Source of the DNA: a cyanobacterium endosymbiont of Epithemia clementina EcSB
Lineage (GTDB): Bacteria; Cyanobacteriota; Cyanobacteriia; Cyanobacteriales; Microcystaceae
Length of the DNA: 64,000 bases
Direction of reading: 5' to 3'
NCBI RefSeq assembly: GCF_029919255.1
Contig: NZ_CP123991.1
Location: 1,667,110 to 1,731,109, forward strand
The translations under genes were made by a program, and so were the position numbers. The notes under the pieces are model-generated. The model did not search any database and had not been told where the DNA came from. It saw only the letters and a list, made by a program, of their open reading frames with translations. Shown in pieces: positions 48,312 to 58,959 of this stretch. Position 1 is the first letter of the stretch; each line of letters starts with the position of its first letter.

Positions 48312-49565
48312 GTGGCTAAAGTTATTTTAGAACATCTTTATAAGAGTTTCTCCCCTAGGGGCGCAAAATCGACCCCTTCAGAAACTGAGTCAAATCTTTC
48401 GAAGAGTAAACAAGCCAACGTTCTACGAGATATTAACTTGACAGTTAACGACGGGGAATTTATGGTCTTTGTTGGACCTTCAGGTTGTGGAAAAAGTACA
48501 TTGTTGCGTCTCATTTGTGGACTGGAAACAGCAACGGGGGGCAATATTAAAATTGGGGATCGTGTCATGAACACCCTTCCCCCAAAACAACGGGATATTG
48601 CCATGGTCTTTCAAAATTATGCTCTCTATCCTCATTTAAATGTCTATGATAACATTGCTTTTGGTTTGCGTCGTATGAGCCGAGATGACTCAAGGAAACC
48701 CATCTCATCCTTACCTAAGTGGCTAGAATCAGCTTTAGTTAACTTGACACGATCATTGCCTAAGTCCTGGCGTTATCTTTCTACGACCGAACAAGTTATC
48801 AACGAAAAAGTCTCCCAAGTTGCTCAACTTTTAGAAGTGGATCATCTCTTAGATCGCTTTCCTAAAGAGTTATCAGGGGGACAAAAACAACGGGTTGCTT
48901 TAGGCCGCGCAATCGCCCGTAAACCGCAAGTATTTTTGATGGATGAACCCTTGTCGAATTTAGACACTACATTACGGACAATGATGCGTTCAGAAATTGT
49001 TCAACTACAACGAAAGATGAACATTACCACCATTTATGTCACCCACGATCAAACTGAAGCAATGACCATGGGCGACCGTATTGCGGTCATAAATGGTGGA
49101 GAAATTCAACAATTAGCCCCTCCTTTAGAACTTTATAATCATCCTGCTAATCGTTTTGTGGCAGAATTTATTGGGTCATCTCCTATGAATTTTCTTGAGG
49201 TTACAGTTGAGACTCCTATCACGATTACTCATCCTCAGTTTTCTCTAAAATTACCACAATTTTGGGAACCTTATCTTAAAAAATATACTCGAACTACAGT
49301 ATATTTAGGAATTCGCCCCGAACATTTGACCGTTAGTTCTCCTTCACCTAATAATTTAGAAGTTAAAGTAAATTTAATCGAAAATTTAGGCAATGAAACT
49401 TCGATTGTTTTTCATCTAGTTACTGATATGAATTCTCTCATGAAAGTATGTCTATCTTCTGATGATTGGGCTCTTCTTAATAAGAATAAGCAAAGTTTTT
49501 GGTTATCTTTAAATCCAAATAAAATTCATCTATTTGACCATAAAACTCAAAAATCTATCCGGTAA
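48312..49565 (+). CDS. ABC transporter ATPase, MalK/UgpC (sugar import) type
   Basis: A 417-residue ATPase subunit with GTG start. Walker A is GPSGCGKSTLLRLI, the Q-loop is MVFQNYALYPHLNVYDNIAF, the signature LSGGQKQRVALGRAIARKPQ, Walker B VFLMDEPLSNLD and the H-loop VTHDQTEAMTMGDRI; the FVAEFIGSSPMNFLEV hinge and a C-terminal TOBE-type domain with LGIRPEHLTV place it in the MalK/UgpC group. An extra segment of about 45 residues sits between the Q-loop and signature (about 118-165), unusual against E. coli MalK. No permease or binding-protein gene is adjacent, so substrate is unknown; in cyanobacteria such ATPases can serve several importers. An SGNH hydrolase gene follows after 44 bp. Confidence 0.88.
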   Translation: MAKVILEHLYKSFSPRGAKSTPSETESNLSKSKQANVLRDINLTVNDGEFMVFVGPSGCGKSTLLRLICGLETATGGNIKIGDRVMNTLPPKQRDIAMVFQNYALYPHLNVYDNIAFGLRRMSRDDSRKPISSLPKWLESALVNLTRSLPKSWRYLSTTEQVINEKVSQVAQLLEVDHLLDRFPKELSGGQKQRVALGRAIARKPQVFLMDEPLSNLDTTLRTMMRSEIVQLQRKMNITTIYVTHDQTEAMTMGDRIAVINGGEIQQLAPPLELYNHPANRFVAEFIGSSPMNFLEVTVETPITITHPQFSLKLPQFWEPYLKKYTRTTVYLGIRPEHLTVSSPSPNNLEVKVNLIENLGNETSIVFHLVTDMNSLMKVCLSSDDWALLNKNKQSFWLSLNPNKIHLFDHKTQKSIR

Positions 49566-49609
49566 TATTCTATAATAATAGACTAAATTTATTTAATTGC
49601 TCAGGATTT

Positions 49610-50803
49610 ATGTTTAAATTTAAACAATTTGGATTAGATATTTTGTTAGGATTATGTGGTATTTTCTTTGCCTTAGGTCTAGGTGAAATTGGGTTAAGAA
49701 TTGCTAGAATTTCCTATCCTAGTTTTTATCAAGTCGATGAATATAGAGGACACGCTTTAATTCCAGGAGTTTCCGGTTGGTGGATTCAAGAAGGAAATGG
49801 ATGGGTTAAGGTAAATAAAGATGGACTACGAGATAAATACTATACCAAAGAAAAGCCAAAAGATACCTTTAGAATTGCTATTTTAGGAGACTCTTTTGCA
49901 GAAGCAATTCAAGTAAATTTAGAGGAGACTTTTTGGTCATTTATTGAACAGGAATTACGTAATTGTCCCAGTATTAATAATCAGACGGTCGAGGCTATCA
50001 ATTTTGGGGTGGGAGACTATGGAACTGCCCAAGAATTAATGACTTTAAAACACCAGGTTAAACATTATTCTCCTGACATGGTAATCCTGGCTATTTTCAC
50101 AGGTAACGATATTGTTAATAATTCAAAAATATTGAGTTATGATGATAGATTTAGTCCTTTTTTGATTGAACAAGAGGGTAAGTTTGTCATGGATTTTTCT
50201 TTTAAGAAAACAAAAACTTATCAGTGGCGTAGTAGTTTAAGTAGAAAAATTATTTTTTCTATTATTAATAATTTTCACCTATTACAAATGATAAATAAGG
50301 CGAGAATTGCCTTTAAAAATAGCCATAGTTTTTTAGACGAATACCACTCAAATAATGACAGTATTAATTTTATTAAATATCTTGATTTTGTGCCAGAACT
50401 TTACTTAAATAATGAGGACGAAAACTGGGAAAAAGCTTGGGATATTACCGAAGAATTGGTTAAAATGATTAGACAAGAAAGTGAAACAATAAAAGCTAAG
50501 TTTTTGGCTGTAACATTGAGTAATCCAGCACAAGTTTATCCTGATAAATCTCTACGAGATAAATATTTTAAACAAAAAAGAGTAGTGGATGAATTCTCTC
50601 CTGATAAACGAATTAAGGCGTTAGGAGAAAAAGAGAAATTTTATGTGCTTAATCTAGCCCCAGAATTCCAATTCTATGCCGATAAGAATAATCAATTTTT
50701 ACACGGATTTGAAAATACTGTTTTAGGAAGTGGACATTGGAATCAATTAGGACATAAACTGGCTGGGAAATTAATTACTAATAAGGTTTGTAAAATGCTT
50801 TAG
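49610..50803 (+). CDS. Membrane-anchored SGNH/GDSL-family hydrolase
   Basis: A 397-residue protein. One N-terminal membrane helix (about 8-30, LGLCGIFFALGLGEIGLRIA) is followed by an SGNH esterase-like domain. Visible blocks are block I ILGDSFAEA with nucleophile Ser, the Gly block NFGVGDYGTAQELM, the Asn block FTGNDIVNNS, and the C-terminal HWNQLGH with the catalytic His; the aspartate usually three residues before that His is replaced here, as far as I can align. Relatives remove or add acyl groups on surface glycans. It probably acts on the periplasmic side. It may share a transcript with the ABC ATPase. Confidence 0.82.
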   Translation: MFKFKQFGLDILLGLCGIFFALGLGEIGLRIARISYPSFYQVDEYRGHALIPGVSGWWIQEGNGWVKVNKDGLRDKYYTKEKPKDTFRIAILGDSFAEAIQVNLEETFWSFIEQELRNCPSINNQTVEAINFGVGDYGTAQELMTLKHQVKHYSPDMVILAIFTGNDIVNNSKILSYDDRFSPFLIEQEGKFVMDFSFKKTKTYQWRSSLSRKIIFSIINNFHLLQMINKARIAFKNSHSFLDEYHSNNDSINFIKYLDFVPELYLNNEDENWEKAWDITEELVKMIRQESETIKAKFLAVTLSNPAQVYPDKSLRDKYFKQKRVVDEFSPDKRIKALGEKEKFYVLNLAPEFQFYADKNNQFLHGFENTVLGSGHWNQLGHKLAGKLITNKVCKML

Positions 50804-51320
50804 CTGTTATCTAATTTTATCTAAAAATATACTCATATTATTCATATATAATCCTAAAATACGGCTACATTGAAAACTCACAAGGCAAGTATTTAAGATT
50901 TTATTTGGCTTTTTATTCAGAGGATAAAGTAGGTTTATTGGTTAATAACAGTTAATTTTCTACTTTCTATGTTTGTTGGTTTACTATGAGCAAATAAAGA
51001 AGATTGTGGTAAGGATAAATATAATTTTAAGACAAATCTATCGTTGTCCATGGTTGATAAATCCCGTAATCTGGAAAAAGAGCTTTTCCCTTAGATGCCA
51101 ATATCATAGTTTTAAATATTGAGGAAATCAAAAAAGTTTTTGTCTGTCAAAATAATTTTTTGATTGATTTTTCTTACTGCTGCTGAGTTAGATTATAGCG
51201 GTAGATTATTTCAATACAATGGTCAATTTATGACGAAATTATCGTAAAATCTACAGAGCCAATCTAAACCATTAGTTCTTCTCTTTTAAAGAGATAACAT
51301 AGTTAAGCTAAAGTTGATAT
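50804..51320. other. Gap between converging SGNH hydrolase and aroK genes
   Basis: AT-rich DNA without recognisable gene or strong hairpin. It holds only short unassigned open pieces (about 50990-51110). Confidence 0.5.
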
Positions 51321-51881
51321 TTAGTTTGAATTCTTAGAAACTTCGAGACTAGATATAATTTTACTCGGAATTTTTTCTAATATTTTAGAAATAAGCATCT
51401 CAGGAGTGTCGTTTTCATTAATAAAAATCCGTAAATCTCCTTGAGTATATAGAGAACGTCGCTGCTCTAATAAGGAGTTTAACTTACTCTTTAAATCAGT
51501 CTTTTGCAAAAGGGGACGGGTTTGGTCGTCAATTAAACGAGCTGTTAATAATTCTACAGAAGCATCTAACCAAATAATTAAACCGTGACGAAGATGACTC
51601 CAGTTCTGAGGTCTCAAGATAATACCCCCTCCCGTCGCAATCACACTTTTGGTACAGGCGGCTACCTCAATAAGCACTTGGCTTTCAATTTGTCGAAAAT
51701 TCTCCTCTCCTATAGAAGCAAAAATCTTTTCTATAGGTTGTTGTTTCACTCGTTCAATTAAAACGTCCGTATCAAAAAAACGATAACCTAACTCTTGTGC
51801 TAAAAGTTTTCCCACAGTAGTTTTCCCTGTTCCCATCATTCCTATGAGAAAAATATTTATGCCTCGAAGTAACTTTTGCAT
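51321..51881 (-). CDS. aroK: Shikimate kinase
   Basis: A 186-residue P-loop kinase that phosphorylates shikimate in the route to chorismate and hence tryptophan. Walker A is GMMGTGKTTVGKLL, then FFDTDVLIE with the Mg/shikimate-binding Asp, FRQIESQVL with the shikimate-binding Arg and Glu, VIATGGGIILRPQNW, and the lid arginine region IDDQTRPLLQ. I start at the ATG at 51881; a TTG two codons earlier is the alternative. Length is typical. It supplies the same pathway as trpA, trpB and trpC in this window. Confidence 0.94.
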   Translation of the reverse strand: MQKLLRGINIFLIGMMGTGKTTVGKLLAQELGYRFFDTDVLIERVKQQPIEKIFASIGEENFRQIESQVLIEVAACTKSVIATGGGIILRPQNWSHLRHGLIIWLDASVELLTARLIDDQTRPLLQKTDLKSKLNSLLEQRRSLYTQGDLRIFINENDTPEMLISKILEKIPSKIISSLEVSKNSN

Positions 51882-52051
51882 TTCCAATAATTTGACGATT
51901 AAAAACTAACTTCTGTCCAGCCTAGTCTAAATTAGACTTAATACTTTTTAGTGAAGTTAAAATGACCAGATTTAATTTTTAATTTTTTCGTTAATTTTTT
52001 AGTTAAAATACATAACAGCCCTGTTAAAAATACAAGGCTAATTGAGGTTTT

Positions 52052-52237
52052 TTAAGAATAGTTTCTTTTGCGTTGTTTCTGTTTTTCTATTGCTTTCCGT
52101 TTACGTTTTTCAGTTGGCGTTTCAAAATGACGGTGTTTTTTCATATCAGTAAAAATTCCAGCTTTACTGACCTGTCTTTTAAAACGACGTAGAGCAGATT
52201 CAATACCCTCATGCTCTCCCAAAACTATTTGGGTCAT
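52052..52237 (-). CDS. rpsU: 30S ribosomal protein S21
   Basis: A 61-residue, strongly basic small-subunit protein. It begins [20 protein letters not shown], the S21 signature including the R-R-F-K helix, then [20 protein letters not shown] and a basic tail. S21 sits near the anti-Shine-Dalgarno end of 16S rRNA and aids initiation. A clear GAGGATA precedes the ATG. It lies 70 bp from the pentapeptide gene upstream on the same strand. Confidence 0.96.
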   Translation of the reverse strand: MTQIVLGEHEGIESALRRFKRQVSKAGIFTDMKKHRHFETPTEKRKRKAIEKQKQRKRNYS

Positions 52238-52307
52238 TATTATATCCTCAGTTAACTGTGCACGATCACTAGGTTGAGATGAGTCAATACTAACATTATT
52301 GGAGACT

Positions 52308-52622
52308 TTAAGTAGAACTTATTTGACTAGACATAATAGTATTATTGAGGTAAGCATTGCTTAGATTTACATCACTTAAATCGATGGCACTAAGATTAGC
52401 CGAAGTCAGATTGGTTGAGGTAAAATTGGCTCCCGTTAAGGTTGCCTGGGTAAGATTGACATAACTTAAATTAGCCTTGGTTAAGTTAGCTCCTCTGAGA
52501 TCTGCACCACTTAAATTAGCCCCACTTAAGTTTACATTTCTTAAATTAGCAGCAATTAGATTAATATTTCTAAAATCTCTTTGCCCAGCAGCATATCGGC
52601 TTAGTATTTCTTTTGTATTCAT
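52308..52622 (-). CDS. Short pentapeptide-repeat protein
   Basis: A 104-residue protein that is almost wholly pentapeptide repeats: after [20 protein letters not shown] there are about 14 A(N/D)LxX units such as [20 protein letters not shown], ending INDTIMSSQ-like. It would fold as a right-handed beta-helix; no signal peptide, so cytosolic. I start at the ATG at 52622, preceded by CGAGGATA, rather than an ATG ten codons earlier. Function unknown for this class. Unlike the relic at 8800-9231 it is intact. Confidence 0.87.
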   Translation of the reverse strand: MNTKEILSRYAAGQRDFRNINLIAANLRNVNLSGANLSGADLRGANLTKANLSYVNLTQATLTGANFTSTNLTSANLSAIDLSDVNLSNAYLNNTIMSSQISST

Positions 52623-55600
52623 ATAATATCCTCGTTTACCAAGAAAATGCAATATTTTTAACTTTGAGTTCTGATTAATGTTATGTAAACTTTTAATCTG
52701 ATGATTTTGTGTCTTATGCAGGGTTTAGCTTTATTCATATTGAGACATAGATGCAGCTCCAAAGAAATGGTCTAGGAAGCTAAATTCGCTAAAAATTCTT
52801 GTCAATAACCTACGAGAGTACTTCTCACAGGAGCATCCCAACATAGTCTTTAATATTTCCCTAAATTTTAGAGTTCTCTCTATTAAGACATAAAGGAGTT
52901 CAATAAGCAAGCTTTAAAAAAAATTAAAGCTAAAATACAAGAAAAATACCCTGGGTGGACTCAGAGGATTAACTTCTTTACTTAATAGCTAAAATTTAAG
53001 CCAAATATCTTATATCTTCTGCTAAAATCTTTATTTTGCCCCTAGTTTTTTAGTTTAATTCTACGAGATCTGTTCAATACTTAGCCAAGGTGTATTTTAT
53101 CTTGTTAAAATCCAAAATCAGACTAATTACTCTCTATTTTTCAATAAAATCTTTAAATATTTAAAGTGGAAATATCATAACAGATGACCAGAATGGGTTT
53201 ATTCGAAAAATAATATTAAATATATTTAAGTAGGAAATATGAAAAACGGATTTATTACAGCTCTGCTTGCCTTATCTACTGGTGCTTTTAGACTTTATAG
53301 GTTTTATTTTTGGAAAAAACTACACCAATGTATTATAGTTACTCCTTTCGTGGACATTTATCTCGTCAATCGTATCATTTTTTAAGTTGTTATGATTAAT
53401 ATTGATTTCAGATAATATTTTTGATGCTAAATATATTTTTTTTATTTCTCAAGTGGTAAGTCTGAATCTGAACTCCACAACTATAAAGCAGTAACTCCAA
53501 TTAATCTTCAGAAGTTATATGCTTAATTTATTTTAATAAAAAACTAGAAAAATCTTAATTTATATTTTATTTTTTTTGAGTTATTGAACAATAAACTAGT
53601 TATTATGTTTGATATTTATGAATATAATTATAAATATCAAACATAGTTTTAGCTTACTTTTATACTTTTTTGGCTTAGTCATCGCTGATTGTGCTAATGA
53701 GGTTAAAACTTTTAATTTTATTGAATTTGGACTTGCTAGTGTTGTGATAACTTTTCTAAAGTTTGTGGCAGGTTTATCTCACTTAGGATTATTAATACAG
53801 TTAAGTAAAATCAGTACAGTTTTTTATCTCAAGAAAAATAGGATTCAATCCTATCCACTAATTAGGCTGTAACTCAATCGATAAAAAATAAAAAATTAAC
53901 TTTAATTTATGTTTTAAAGACAAAATACTTCACTATCTCAATCTTTCTATTATTTATGATAATGATATTGAGGCTATCCGTCGTAAAAGTTATTTTTTTA
54001 CCCATATCAAATAACTATATAAAATAGTAATTTTGCTAGTAATTATATTGCTATATTTTTATATTACTACTTCTAAATATTTTTTAAACGAAGAATCTTA
54101 TGTATATTAACGACGTTAAAATTACTCTTTTCTGAAAAAAATATAAACAGATATTATCTATCAATATATGTTTATTATTCAATCAGATGATAAATTTTTA
54201 ATGAAATTAAATTTTCATTAAATTCAGTTAATTATTTTCTTTTAAAAAAGTATTTTCAGGTTTTATATATTTATGTTTATTGTGAGCATTAAAGATATTT
54301 AATCTATAAAAAAAACTACATAAAGTAGTAAAATATTTTACTAAAAATACCAATCTTATTGCTTCAATTTAATTATTCATAACTCCCCTTATGTGCGCCA
54401 TTACTAGATAAAATCTGATGACAAAATATAGCTACCAAAGTTAATTAAGTTAATTGAAACATTTGGATAAGTAGCTTAGCTAACTTACACTGTTAATTTC
54501 TCTGAGTTTGTTATTTTTGGATACAACTAGTAGTATAAATTGCAGAATAACTAATTCCTAGTGAGTTTATAGATGTCAATTATGGTAGATATTTTAAAAA
54601 ATATTTTTTCCAGAAAGTGACTCTTTTTAAGATTCATAGATTTAAGTCTAAATATATCAAGTTGGAAAAATGTATTTGTTTGGATTAAAATTTTACTTCT
54701 TCTTTTAATCATCAAGTTATACTTACTTTATAAGAATTACTATTTTAACTAAAAAAATATCGATTTATTGGTTTCTTCTTGTTGAAAAGTTAACATAAGC
54801 AAACTTTTTCTTGCGCCTCTAAAAATTGGTTTTAATTTTATAGAATATTATTTTTTAATTTTTTTATAAAAAGTTTTAAATTGCAACTAGCATTTTTTAT
54901 TTCTACTGGATGAAAGAATAAATATCATGAATTTAACAACAAATATTGATCTTATATTCAACTATAATTACGATATATAACTCTAAGAGAGAATAAAAAC
55001 ATTTTTTTATTTAAAGATTATTTTTCTTGAAAAAACTTTTATATACTTAAAAAAATAACTAAAGTATAGTATTTGAGTTTATCCCCAAAAAATCTTGATT
55101 TCTCTATAAAAGTCGTTGTCTACACCACTTATTTCTACATACCTTGGACAAAAAAAGTGCTAGTTAACGTATATTTTGATTTATTCTACACTTATCTAGT
55201 ACTAGAGCTGATAATGTTTATCTACTTTTATATGTCTGTGAACTTTTATTTTGTTGCCTTGTACAAGATTGATTTTAGATGTATCAAATATAGGAAATAC
55301 TTTACCTAATTAAACTTAATTATTGTTTCGAATCAAAAAGCGTATAGAGAAGGGAATTATATAAGTTTAACCATTAAGATCTAGTAAATAAAAATACGAT
55401 TTGAACAATTAATTTTATTCCTTTGCCAGTCAAACCAACTAAGGTAAATTAGTACAGTCTATTTGAATAACAGAAGAGCAAATAGCTAGCCCTTTATTCA
55501 GTTAAAATCTATTAAAGATTTTTGAAAGTATATATAATCTATTCGTCACCTAATAACTTGATGATTATAATCATTTTCAATATGACTTTAAATAACAAAA

Positions 55601-55707
55601 ACTATAACAAAATTGTCACACTTAATGTCAGCTGCCACAAAAAACAGCTACAATGGACGGATATTCTTGTACTATAAATTTTTATCTGAAAACTTTTTGA
55701 GGCGTTA
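52623..55707. other. 3.1-kb gap upstream of recA, longest gene-free stretch
   Basis: Extremely AT-rich from 53000 on, with stops in all frames. Pieces near 52900-52990 (plus, ALKKIKAKIQEKYPGWTQRI) and 53239-53320 (plus, MKNGFITALLALSTGAF) look like decayed coding sequence of unknown family. Open frames at 53609-53872 and 55073-55309 have the composition of translated AT-rich DNA; the first starts inside a hairpin (53604-53645). I call none of them a gene. The recA promoter should lie in the last 150 bp; a GAGG precedes its ATG. Confidence 0.55.
53604..53645. repeat. Perfect 16-bp inverted repeat, 10-nt loop
   Basis: TATGTTTGATATTTAT (53604-53619) pairs exactly with 53630-53645, in the long gap upstream of recA. 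Confidence 0.78.
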
Positions 55708-56751
55708 ATGGCTACTATAACGAATAATCCTGACAAAGAAAAAGCCCTAGGCTTAGTTCTTAATCAAATTGAACGAAATTTCGGTAAAGGCTCCATCATG
55801 CGCTTAGGGGATGCAGCGCGGATGCGGGTAGAAACTATTTCCAGTGGAGCATTAACGTTAGATTTGGCCCTAGGAGGAGGACTTCCCCAAGGACGAGTAA
55901 TTGAGATTTATGGTCCTGAAAGTTCTGGTAAAACAACCCTCGCTCTCCATGCGATTGCCGAAGTCCAAAAAGCCGGAGGGGTAGCGGCTTTTGTCGATGC
56001 AGAACACGCCCTTGATCCCACTTATTCCGATGCGTTAGGGGTAGATATTAAAAATTTGCTCGTTGCTCAACCTGATACCGGAGAATCAGCCTTAGAAATT
56101 GTCGATCAATTGGTTAGATCCGCTGCCGTTGATATAGTTGTGATAGATTCTGTAGCCGCCTTAGTTCCCCGTGCTGAAATTGAAGGAGAAATGGGGGACA
56201 CCCAGGTGGGGTTACAAGCTCGCCTTATGAGTAAAGCTTTACGTAAAATTGCCGGAAATATTGGAAAATCAGGCTGTGTAGTCATTTTTCTGAACCAGCT
56301 ACGCCAAAAGATAGGAATTACCTATGGTAGTCCTGAAGTTACTACAGGAGGAAACGCTCTGAAATTTTATGCTTCAGTCCGTTTAGATATTCGCCGTATT
56401 CAAACTCTCAAAAAAGGTAATGAAGGAGAGTACGGAATTCGAGTTAAAGTTAAAGTTGCCAAAAATAAAGTCGCCCCCCCTTTTCGCATCGCTGAATTTG
56501 ATATTATCTTTGGGAAGGGAATTTCTCGCATGGGCTGTATGTTAGATCTAGCTGAACAAACTGATATCATCAATCGTAAAGGGGCATGGTACAGCTACAA
56601 TGGAGACAACATCTCCCAGGGACGAGAGAATGCGGTTAAGTACCTTGAAGAAAATCTCAAAATTGCGGAAACTGTCGAGCAGCAAGTTCGAGAAAAACTT
56701 GAATTAGGCTCTCTAAGTTTTGCTATTTCCCAAACCGATGAAGAAGAATAA
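55708..56751 (+). CDS. recA: RecA recombinase
   Basis: A 347-residue ATP-dependent strand-exchange protein for homologous recombination and repair. It has Walker [27 protein letters not shown], the Walker B region [20 protein letters not shown], loop L1 around [20 protein letters not shown], and loop L2 with [20 protein letters not shown]. The acidic tail (QTDEEE) is present. Full length and motif-complete, so recombination remains possible despite genome decay. I saw no convincing LexA box, in keeping with the uncertain SOS system of cyanobacteria. A LapA-like gene follows after 93 bp. Confidence 0.97.
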   Translation: MATITNNPDKEKALGLVLNQIERNFGKGSIMRLGDAARMRVETISSGALTLDLALGGGLPQGRVIEIYGPESSGKTTLALHAIAEVQKAGGVAAFVDAEHALDPTYSDALGVDIKNLLVAQPDTGESALEIVDQLVRSAAVDIVVIDSVAALVPRAEIEGEMGDTQVGLQARLMSKALRKIAGNIGKSGCVVIFLNQLRQKIGITYGSPEVTTGGNALKFYASVRLDIRRIQTLKKGNEGEYGIRVKVKVAKNKVAPPFRIAEFDIIFGKGISRMGCMLDLAEQTDIINRKGAWYSYNGDNISQGRENAVKYLEENLKIAETVEQQVREKLELGSLSFAISQTDEEE

Positions 56752-56844
56752 AAAACCTAAAATTAAATAATATTAAGGATGGGGTGGGTAAAGCTCTTGC
56801 TCACCCTTCTGGTCGGTAACCTTATTATTCAATAATGATATCAG

Positions 56845-57552
56845 ATGAAGTTATTATTACCGTTATTAATTTTAGTTTCAACTGTTGTTTTTCTCATTCA
56901 AAACCAGCAGACTGTAACTCTTTATTTTCTAGGAATAAATGCCAAAACTGCCTTATTTACTTTAACATTACCTGTGGGAATTTGGGTAATGTTGTTTAGT
57001 GTTTTTGGAATTTTAACCAGTTTGATAATACAATTTATCAATCAATTTTCTTCATCATTTTCTTCTAGAGACTTTACCTTTCCTCTTCAATCCTCTCAAC
57101 TCTCAGGGTCTTCCCCTTCTTCAAAAAAAACCGACTGGGGAAAAACATCTCAAAGGAATTGGGGAAAAATAGAAGAAGACTTTGAGGAAGAAGATGGTTG
57201 GGATATTGAAAAACCACCGAGACAACCCACATTTACTCGTGAAAAATTAGAACAAAAATTGCAAGAAGAGGAGGATCGAACAACAGATTTTGAGGTTCGA
57301 CAGCCCCCAAGAAAAGCCTCTCGTCAAGGCTCAATTTATTCCTATACATATCGTGAACTCGGCGAGTCTAAAGACAGTCCACTGTTTCAAGAATCGGTTG
57401 ACCCCCCCCCGAAAAAGCCGGAGATTCTTGAGTCAGAAAATAAAACAGTCGATCAAGTTTATGATGCTAATTACCGCGTTTTGACTCCTCCTTATCGTAA
57501 GGATAAAGAGTCTTCCAATTTTGATCAAGAAGAAGACCAAGATTGGATATAA
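56845..57552 (+). CDS. LapA/DUF1049-domain membrane protein
   Basis: A 235-residue protein. The N-terminal third is a LapA (DUF1049) unit with two membrane helices (about 1-20 and 34-66) including FLIQNQQTVTLYFLG, the family signature. In E. coli LapA helps lipopolysaccharide assembly. The remaining 165 residues are polar, proline- and charge-rich and probably disordered (for example EEDFEEEDGWDIEKPPRQP), as in several cyanobacterial homologues. Role in cyanobacteria is unproven. It sits between recA and an amidase on the same strand; only 60 bp separate it from the next start. Confidence 0.82.
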   Translation: MKLLLPLLILVSTVVFLIQNQQTVTLYFLGINAKTALFTLTLPVGIWVMLFSVFGILTSLIIQFINQFSSSFSSRDFTFPLQSSQLSGSSPSSKKTDWGKTSQRNWGKIEEDFEEEDGWDIEKPPRQPTFTREKLEQKLQEEEDRTTDFEVRQPPRKASRQGSIYSYTYRELGESKDSPLFQESVDPPPKKPEILESENKTVDQVYDANYRVLTPPYRKDKESSNFDQEEDQDWI

Positions 57553-57612
57553 GAAACTTTGAAAGTTAAAATAGAAGTCTACGTTGCATCTACAATATTA
57601 TTAACGGAACTG

Positions 57613-58431
57613 ATGAAATCCTATCTTGCTGCAGCTATTCAAATGACCAGTCAGCCTAATCTTCAAAAAAACTTAGCTGAGGCCGAAGAACTAATAGAAT
57701 TGGCTGTGCGTCGGGGGGCTGAATTAATTGGACTACCAGAAAATTTTGCATTTTTGGGTAAAGAAGAAGAAAAATTAAAGGAAGCGAAAGTCGTTAACGA
57801 AAAATCTCAAAAATTTCTCAAGACTATGGCACAACGCTTTCAAATTACAATTTTGGGGGGAGGTTTTCCCGTACCGGTGGAAGGAGATTCCACCAAAGCT
57901 TACAACACGGCCATCTTAGTCGATTCTCATGGAACAGAAGTCGCCCGTTATCAAAAAGTTCATCTGTTCGATGTAGATGTTCCTGATGGCAATACATATC
58001 GCGAGTCAAGTACGGTAATGGCGGGACAAAACTTGCCTAATATTTATCCTTCTGAGCAATTTGGCAATTTAGGCCTTTCTATTTGCTACGATGTCCGCTT
58101 TCCTGAAATTTACCGTCACCTATCTCATCAGGGAGCTGATGTTTTGTTTATTCCCGCTGCTTTTACCGCCTTTACAGGAAAGGATCACTGGAAGGTATTA
58201 CTCCAAGCTAGAGCTATTGAAAATACCTGTTACGTAATCGCCCCTGCTCAAACTGGAAATCATTACGAACGACGGTATACTCATGGGCATGCTTGTATTG
58301 TCGATCCCTGGGGGACAATTTTGGCCGATGCAGGAGAAGAAGAAGGAATGGTGATCGCAGAAATTAACCCTTCCCGTATTCAACAGGTACGTAGACAAAT
58401 GCCTTCTCTGCAACATCGTGTCTTCATTTAA
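57613..58431 (+). CDS. Carbon-nitrogen hydrolase, NIT-type amidase
   Basis: A 272-residue nitrilase-superfamily enzyme starting MKSYLAAAIQMTSQPNLQKN; an in-frame upstream start (57559) would add an atypical 18-residue tail. The catalytic triad is visible: Glu in GLPENFAFLG, Lys in RYQKVHLFDVDVPDG, Cys in LSICYDVRFPEIYR. The RYQKVHLFDVD...YRESSTV pattern is that of Nit1/Nit2-type omega-amidases, including deaminated glutathione amidase, a metabolite-repair enzyme. It cleaves a C-N amide bond in the cytosol; the exact substrate is inferred. Its 3' end overlaps the convergent ruvC gene by 8 bp. Confidence 0.88.
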   Translation: MKSYLAAAIQMTSQPNLQKNLAEAEELIELAVRRGAELIGLPENFAFLGKEEEKLKEAKVVNEKSQKFLKTMAQRFQITILGGGFPVPVEGDSTKAYNTAILVDSHGTEVARYQKVHLFDVDVPDGNTYRESSTVMAGQNLPNIYPSEQFGNLGLSICYDVRFPEIYRHLSHQGADVLFIPAAFTAFTGKDHWKVLLQARAIENTCYVIAPAQTGNHYERRYTHGHACIVDPWGTILADAGEEEGMVIAEINPSRIQQVRRQMPSLQHRVFI

Positions 58432-58915
58432 TATTATTGGTTAGTCCACATAAAGCCGCATAGGCAATGGCGATTGCATCCACACTATCATCAATGGGAA
58501 GGCATTCTAACCCAAATAAATGACTCACCATGTAAGCTACTTCTTTTTTGGTAGCTCGTCCGTTTCCCAAATGACATTTCCAACTCGATTGATGGAGAAA
58601 GATCGGCTCGATTTTAACTTCACGATAACTCACTAAATTAACCACTCCTAGAGCTTGCATTACACCACCTGCGGCTTTAATTTTACGGTTAAAATAGGGC
58701 ATCTCAATAGCAATTCTATGGGGGCTAAATTCTCGTACTAACCCCACTAAATCTTGTTCAATTTCTACTAACCGTTGAGAGGTTGATAAAGTTTTTGAAG
58801 TTTCAACAGTCCCATAGTCAATCAATAGAGGATGATTTGATTTTGTTTCTTGTAAAATTGCCCATCCTAGAATGGCTAACCCTGGATCAATTCCTAACCA
58901 AATTAGTTTAGGCAT
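58424..58915 (-). CDS. ruvC: Crossover junction endodeoxyribonuclease RuvC
   Basis: A 163-residue Holliday-junction resolvase. The four acidic active-site residues can be placed: Asp in WLGIDPGLAILGWAIL, Glu in RIAIEMPYF, and the Asp pair in IDDSVDAIAIAYAAL. KAAGGVMQALGVVN is the family's DNA-binding helix region. It cuts recombination intermediates made by RecA, whose gene is 1.7 kb away. Full length. Converges with the NIT-type amidase gene, overlapping its end by 8 bp. Confidence 0.94.
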   Translation of the reverse strand: MPKLIWLGIDPGLAILGWAILQETKSNHPLLIDYGTVETSKTLSTSQRLVEIEQDLVGLVREFSPHRIAIEMPYFNRKIKAAGGVMQALGVVNLVSYREVKIEPIFLHQSSWKCHLGNGRATKKEVAYMVSHLFGLECLPIDDSVDAIAIAYAALCGLTNNIK

Positions 58916-58959
58916 AATTAATGTAACATGAATTTTTTCTCAAAAATCATATTTTATTT

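Noticed and set aside
53609-53872. 87-codon hydrophobic open frame
   Set aside because: Its start lies inside a perfect hairpin, it has no clear ribosome site, and hydrophobicity is expected from AT-rich DNA.
55073-55309. 78-codon open frame rich in Tyr and Phe
   Set aside because: Composition is that of random AT-rich sequence; no motif or ribosome site.
55613-55654. TTGTCA and TACAAT as a recA promoter
   Set aside because: Spacing of 30 bases is too long for a sigma-70-type promoter.
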